DNA of 10,036 bases from Vulcanimicrobiota bacterium. GTDB lineage: Bacteria > Vulcanimicrobiota > Vulcanimicrobiia > Vulcanimicrobiales > Vulcanimicrobiaceae. Each line of letters opens with the position of its first letter. Within the stretch, counting starts at the first letter, position 1. This document shows, one piece after another, positions 6,890 through 10,036 of this stretch. The notes below the pieces were generated by a model that searched no databases, was not told the DNA's origin, and saw only the letters and a program-made list of their open reading frames with translations. Made by a program: the position numbers and the translations under genes. Location: NCBI GenBank assembly GCA_019233165.1, contig JAFAMS010000452.1:1-10036 (forward strand), in the 5' to 3' direction.

Positions 6890-7464
6890 CGCGACCGCAA
6901 AAAATCTCGGGGCTCGCCGAAGCGATGCAACGTTGGGGCTATCTCGAGTCGCCGGCTCCCGAAGCGGCGTTGCGGTGGATCGACACGTTTCTCGACGCGT
7001 ACGGCGACCGGCTCGAGACGCTCGAAGACGCGAGGCCGTTCGTTCATGCACTCCGCGAGCTCGAGGTAACGATCCCGGCGCTCGAGCTCGAGCGCTTGCG
7101 CAACCGCCAAGTGCTGTTCTTCCTCGACGCGGTCGGTCAGTACGTGCGCGAGCAACCCGAGCTGCGCGGACTCCCCCTGGAACGCGACATCCCCACGATC
7201 GCCGAAGAATTCGGGATCGGTGCCGGCGACGCAGCGCACGCGGTGCGCGTCGCCCTATCCGGGGAAGCGGAGGGCGTGGCGCTCGGACTCTTGTTCCCCC
7301 TGCTCGGGCACGACCGGATTCAAGCCAGGCTCGGCGCGGTTAGCGGAGCGATCCTTCACGGTGGCCGCGGACTCGAGCCGCTGAAGTTCGGCCCCGGAGG
7401 AGTGCCCTTTCGGACGATCGAGGGCGTGCGGCCCGGCAACCAAACACCGGGCGAGTCTAGTTAA
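6886..7464 (+). CDS. stand-alone GluRS-type anticodon-binding domain (gltX C-terminal part only)
   Basis: The 192-residue product resembles the C-terminal anticodon-binding region of bacterial glutamyl-tRNA synthetase and nothing more. Residues 10-60 (LAEAMQRWGYLE, then a helix with FLDAYGDRLETLEDA) match the segment that starts this domain in GluRS. Residues 103-149 are the best match: PTIAEEFGI, then VRVALSGEAEGVALG and FPLLGHDRIQARL, equivalent to the family's RVALTG...LLELLGKERxxxRL end. There is no Rossmann fold, HIGH-like or KMSKS-like motif, so it cannot activate glutamate alone. A Gly/Pro-rich tail (150-192) follows. The GTG overlaps the ispF stop by four bases; ATG at 6925 is an alternative start. 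The frame is clean and codon use matches its neighbours. It occupies the ispF-cysE slot where whole gltX lies in Bacillus-type genomes. It could be one half of a split GluRS, a regulatory or tRNA-binding paralogue, or a recent remnant. Domain call from reading, not a search. Confidence 0.8.
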   Translation: MTRPQKISGLAEAMQRWGYLESPAPEAALRWIDTFLDAYGDRLETLEDARPFVHALRELEVTIPALELERLRNRQVLFFLDAVGQYVREQPELRGLPLERDIPTIAEEFGIGAGDAAHAVRVALSGEAEGVALGLLFPLLGHDRIQARLGAVSGAILHGGRGLEPLKFGPGGVPFRTIEGVRPGNQTPGESS

Positions 7465-7474
7465 CTAATCGCGA

Positions 7475-8200
7475 ATGGGACGCGCGCTCCAGACCTTTTT
7501 GTCCGACCTGCGAGCGCCGCTCGAACGCGATCCCGCGGCGAGAGGCGTGCTCGACGTGGTGTTGTCGTATCCCGGCTTCCACGCGATCACCGCGCACCGC
7601 GGGATCCACGCGATCTACAAAGCCGGCGTCCCGATCCTGCCGCGCTTCTTCGCCCACCTCGTTCGGTTTGCAACCGGAATCGAGATCCATCCCGGCGCGG
7701 TGATCGGCGATGGATTCTTCATCGATCACGGGATGGGCGTCGTCATCGGCGCGACGACGATCGTGGGCAAAAACGTTACGCTCTATCAGGGCGTGACGCT
7801 CGGCGGGACCTCGCTGCACGAGGGGAAGCGCCACCCGACGCTTTGCGACAACGTGGTCGTTGGAATCGGCGCCGCCGTTCTCGGCGACATCTTGGTCGGA
7901 GAGAACGCAAAGATCGGCGCCGGCTCGGTCGTCGTGCGAGACGTCCCCGACGGAGCGACGGTCGTCGGGATCCCGGGACGCGTCGTGCAGGTAAACGGAA
8001 AACGCGTCGAGGCGCAACCGAAACCCGAAGAGCACGAGACGAGACAGCAAGTCGAGATGCCCGATCCCACCGCGACGCTGATCGCGCGGCTCGAGGCCCG
8101 GATTCGAGTCCTCGAGGAACGCCTGGCGCTGGCTCGCGCCTCCAACGGAGTGCCGACGATAGCCACCGGCGAAGACAGCTTGGATGCTGCGGCTTTATAA
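7475..8200 (+). CDS. cysE: serine O-acetyltransferase
   Basis: CysE acetylates L-serine with acetyl-CoA, the first committed step of cysteine synthesis. The 241-residue product has a short N-terminal helical part, as in Bacillus-type CysE, then a left-handed beta-helix of hexapeptide repeats from about 67 to 170. Catalytic His85 lies in FFIDHGMGVVIG, and His120 in KRHPTL matches the second active-site His. Glu70 in GIEIHPG takes the place of the acidic residue of the E. coli enzyme. VTLGGT and IGAGSVV are also typical. A tail of about 70 residues follows the beta-helix and includes a probable short coiled coil at 199-223 (IARLEARIRVLEERLALA). The gene starts ten bases after the previous stop with no clear Shine-Dalgarno site, and its end overlaps cysS by 17 bases. 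Cysteine made here would feed the next gene product. Confidence 0.95.
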   Translation: MGRALQTFLSDLRAPLERDPAARGVLDVVLSYPGFHAITAHRGIHAIYKAGVPILPRFFAHLVRFATGIEIHPGAVIGDGFFIDHGMGVVIGATTIVGKNVTLYQGVTLGGTSLHEGKRHPTLCDNVVVGIGAAVLGDILVGENAKIGAGSVVVRDVPDGATVVGIPGRVVQVNGKRVEAQPKPEEHETRQQVEMPDPTATLIARLEARIRVLEERLALARASNGVPTIATGEDSLDAAAL

Positions 8201-9611
8201 CACCCGCACGCGGAAAGTCGAGGAGTTCAAACCGCATCGTGGCCGCGACGTAAGGATTTACGTCTGCGGTCTGACGCCGTCCGCGGAGCCACACCTCGGG
8301 CACGCGCGCTCGTTCCTGTTCTTCGACGTCTTGCGCCGCTATCTGCGCCATCTCGGCTATTCCGTCTTATACGTGCAAAACGTTACCGACATCGACGACC
8401 GTTCGATCGCGGCTTCCCTTCAGGAAGGTCTGCCGGTGTTCGAGGTCGTCGCGCGGCACTTCGTCAGTTTCAAGCGCTCGATGCAGCGTCTCGGCGTCGC
8501 CGAACCCGATCTCGAACCGCGTGCGACCGAGTTCATCGGGCCTATTCTGACGATGATCGAGAAGCTCGTCGAGAGCGGGCACGCCTACGTCTCGGAAGAC
8601 GGGATCTATTTTCGCGTCGCTTCGTTTTCCCGCTACGGGGAGCTTTCGGGAAAGCACGTGGACGAGCTCATGGTCGGCGCTCGGATCGCAGAGAACGAAC
8701 ACAAGAACGATCCTCTCGATTTCGCCCTTTGGAAATTTGCGAAACCCGGCGAGCCTTCGTGGGACTCGGAATGGGGCGCGGGGCGTCCCGGGTGGCACAT
8801 CGAGTGCTCGGCGATGGCGCACGAGCTGCTCGGCGAGCCGCTCGACATCCACGGCGGCGGCTACGATCTCGTCTTTCCGCATCACGAGAACGAAATTGCT
8901 CAAACCGAATCGATCGAGCGGCCGCCGATGGCGAACTATTGGGTTCACGGCGGTATGTTGCTCTTCGAACAGAAGAAGATGTCGAAGTCGCTCGGGAACT
9001 ACGAGCCGCTCGAGAAGCTGCTCGATCGCGTCGACCCGCAAGCGGTCCGCTTGTGGTTCTTGCAGACGGGATATCGCAAGCCGATCAATTTCAACGAAGA
9101 AGCTCTCGCCGGGGCGCGCGCGGGAATCGCGAAGCTGCGCAAGGCGTGGCGGACGCTCTTCAACGCGGCGTTCGGCGACGCGCAAACCGACGGCCACGCG
9201 TTAATCGAGCGGATCCACGAAGTCGTGTGGGCGACCCAGGACTACGACGACCTCGTCGCTCGCGTCGACGAAGCACTCTCCGACGACATGAATACCGCAG
9301 CGGCGCTCGCGGCGCTGTTCGACGCCGCGGGCAAAGCGGAGGAATACGTCCGGCGCGGCGAGGCCCGGCAGGCCGCGGTCGCGTTTACGTACGCGCTCTC
9401 GCTTTTGAACCTGTTCGCCGAACGGAAATGGCTCGAAGAGCCGAAGCTTGAGATCGATCCGCGTCTGATCGAGGAGCTCATCGAGCGCCGAAACCGGGCG
9501 CGCGCGGAAAAAGACTTCGCGACTGCGGACAAGGTGCGCGCCGAGCTCGCCGCGCAGCGCGTGCTGCTGCACGACACGCGAGACGGGACCACGTGGAGCG
9601 TCGCCGAGTAA
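8184..9611 (+). CDS. cysS: cysteinyl-tRNA synthetase
   Basis: CysS is a class I aminoacyl-tRNA synthetase that charges tRNA-Cys. The 475 residues contain Cys28, Cys208 (GWHIECSAM), His233 and Glu237 (HHENEIAQ), the expected zinc ligands that recognise the cysteine thiol. The HIGH-type motif is HLGHAR (37-42) and KKMSKSLGN sits at 264-272. The C-terminal helical and anticodon domain is complete, with RNRARAEKDFATADKVRAEL near 436-455 and a closing DTRDGTTW. The segment after Cys28 reads GLTPSAEP rather than the usual GPTVYDYA. This is unlike most CysS and partly like the related mycothiol ligase MshC. The complete C-terminus and the cysE-cysS-rlmB context still favour CysS. The start lies within the end of cysE, and the 3' end overlaps the next gene by 19 bases. 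Confidence 0.94.
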   Translation: MLRLYNTRTRKVEEFKPHRGRDVRIYVCGLTPSAEPHLGHARSFLFFDVLRRYLRHLGYSVLYVQNVTDIDDRSIAASLQEGLPVFEVVARHFVSFKRSMQRLGVAEPDLEPRATEFIGPILTMIEKLVESGHAYVSEDGIYFRVASFSRYGELSGKHVDELMVGARIAENEHKNDPLDFALWKFAKPGEPSWDSEWGAGRPGWHIECSAMAHELLGEPLDIHGGGYDLVFPHHENEIAQTESIERPPMANYWVHGGMLLFEQKKMSKSLGNYEPLEKLLDRVDPQAVRLWFLQTGYRKPINFNEEALAGARAGIAKLRKAWRTLFNAAFGDAQTDGHALIERIHEVVWATQDYDDLVARVDEALSDDMNTAAALAALFDAAGKAEEYVRRGEARQAAVAFTYALSLLNLFAERKWLEEPKLEIDPRLIEELIERRNRARAEKDFATADKVRAELAAQRVLLHDTRDGTTWSVAE

Positions 9612-10036
9612 GGCGCCACGCGGCGGCCGACCTCGACGACATTATTTACGGGATCCACGCCGTCAACGAAGCCCTGCAAGGGGGCGAAAAGCTCCGCCGC
9701 ATCCACGTCGCGGACGAGCGGCGCCGAGATCCGGCGCTCAAAGCGCTTCTGGCGAAAGCCGGCGAGGCAGGCGTCGCGGTCCGATTCGAGAGCCGAGGTT
9801 TCTTCGCGCAGTTTCCCTATAAGGCGCATCAAAGCGTCGTCGCGTACTCCGCGCCGTTCGGTTACGTCACGCTGGAAGAAGTGTTGGCGAACCGCAAGCT
9901 GACCGCACCGGCGCTGTTCGTCGTCCTCGACCACGTGACGGATCCGCACAACGTCGGCGCGATCATCCGAACCGCGGAAGCGGCCGGCGCGGACGGCCTG
10001 GTCCTGCCCGAGCGGCGCAGCGCCGGAATAAATGGG
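9593..10036 (+). CDS. rlmB: TrmH/SpoU family RNA 2'-O-methyltransferase, 5' part (RlmB-like)
   Basis: The product is a SPOUT-class, SAM-dependent RNA ribose methyltransferase. RlmB acts on a guanosine in the 23S rRNA peptidyl-transferase region. The frame stays open to the window end, giving 148 codons of a protein usually near 250 residues. Residues about 17-88 are the substrate-binding domain (IIYGIHAVNEAL, then FPYKAHQSVVAYSAP). The methyltransferase domain begins at about 105 with LFVVLDHVTDPHNVGAIIRT, carrying Asn120 and Arg126 of SPOUT motif 1. AEAAGADGLVLPERRSAGIN follows. The chosen start is GTG at 9593, inside the end of cysS; the only later option before the first conserved residues would be a rare ATT. 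rRNA versus tRNA substrate is not certain, but rlmB follows cysS (often with mrnC between) in Bacillus-type genomes. Confidence 0.92.
   Translation, partial: MERRRVRRHAAADLDDIIYGIHAVNEALQGGEKLRRIHVADERRRDPALKALLAKAGEAGVAVRFESRGFFAQFPYKAHQSVVAYSAPFGYVTLEEVLANRKLTAPALFVVLDHVTDPHNVGAIIRTAEAAGADGLVLPERRSAGING

Noticed and set aside
5522..7051. A 509-codon open frame on the minus strand
   Set aside because: It lies opposite the PIN/TRAM gene's 3' part, ispD, ispF and the GluRS-like gene, all of which have clear family motifs. Its translation is Arg/Ser-rich with no recognisable motif, as expected for the complement of GC-rich coding DNA.
7071..7095. Repeated CTCGAG/GAGCTC-like hexamers, also scattered through the window
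   Set aside because: They come from runs of Leu-Glu and Glu-Leu codons (CTC GAG) in a high-GC genome. Spacing is irregular and there is no array or palindromic site structure.
7465..7474. Possible promoter or terminator in the ten-base gap before cysE
   Set aside because: The gap is too short, with no hairpin plus T-run and no recognisable -35/-10 pair. The TTAACTAATC there mainly provides the stop codon.

Overview
The window is a densely packed, GC-rich bacterial chromosome segment (roughly two-thirds G+C by eye). All eleven genes I can support lie on the + strand. The largest gap between genes is 10 bases, and most neighbours overlap by 1 to 26 bases, so this looks like one long housekeeping operon or a few fused ones. 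I see no mobile elements, CRISPR arrays, RNA genes, phage genes or convincing terminators. The gene order resembles that of Gram-positive and related Terrabacteria-type genomes: yloV/fakA with plsX, and yacL-ispD-ispF-gltX-cysE-cysS-rlmB. The GC content and frequent GTG starts suggest a high-GC, probably little-cultured lineage; an Eremiobacterota (WPS-2)-like source is a guess, not shown by the sequence.

Region 1 (61-3525) is a lipid precursor module. FakA (fatty acid kinase), PlsX (acyl-ACP:phosphate acyltransferase) and a DegV/FakB fatty-acid-binding protein all act on acyl-phosphate, the donor for the first acylation of glycerol-3-phosphate. Region 2 (3525-4652) is hemW, a radical-SAM heme chaperone. 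Region 3 (4627-5733) is a YacL-type membrane-anchored PIN/TRAM protein. Region 4 (5730-6889) holds ispD and ispF, steps 3 and 5 of the MEP isoprenoid pathway, counting DXP synthase as step 1. Region 5 (6886-10036) corresponds to the classic gltX-cysE-cysS-rlmB block. It covers aminoacyl-tRNA and cysteine supply, plus a 23S rRNA/tRNA-type SPOUT methyltransferase that runs off the window end.

The most unusual point is at 6886-7464. In the position where full-length glutamyl-tRNA synthetase (gltX) is expected, there is a compact 192-codon gene. It encodes only what looks like the GluRS C-terminal anticodon-binding region, with no catalytic Rossmann fold, HIGH or KMSKS motif. Its frame is intact and its start is coupled to the ispF stop, so it looks like a maintained gene rather than debris. 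A second, milder oddity is the CysS active-site signature (CGLTPSAEPHLGHAR), which differs from the usual CysS consensus and partly resembles the related MshC ligases. The rest is ordinary core metabolism.
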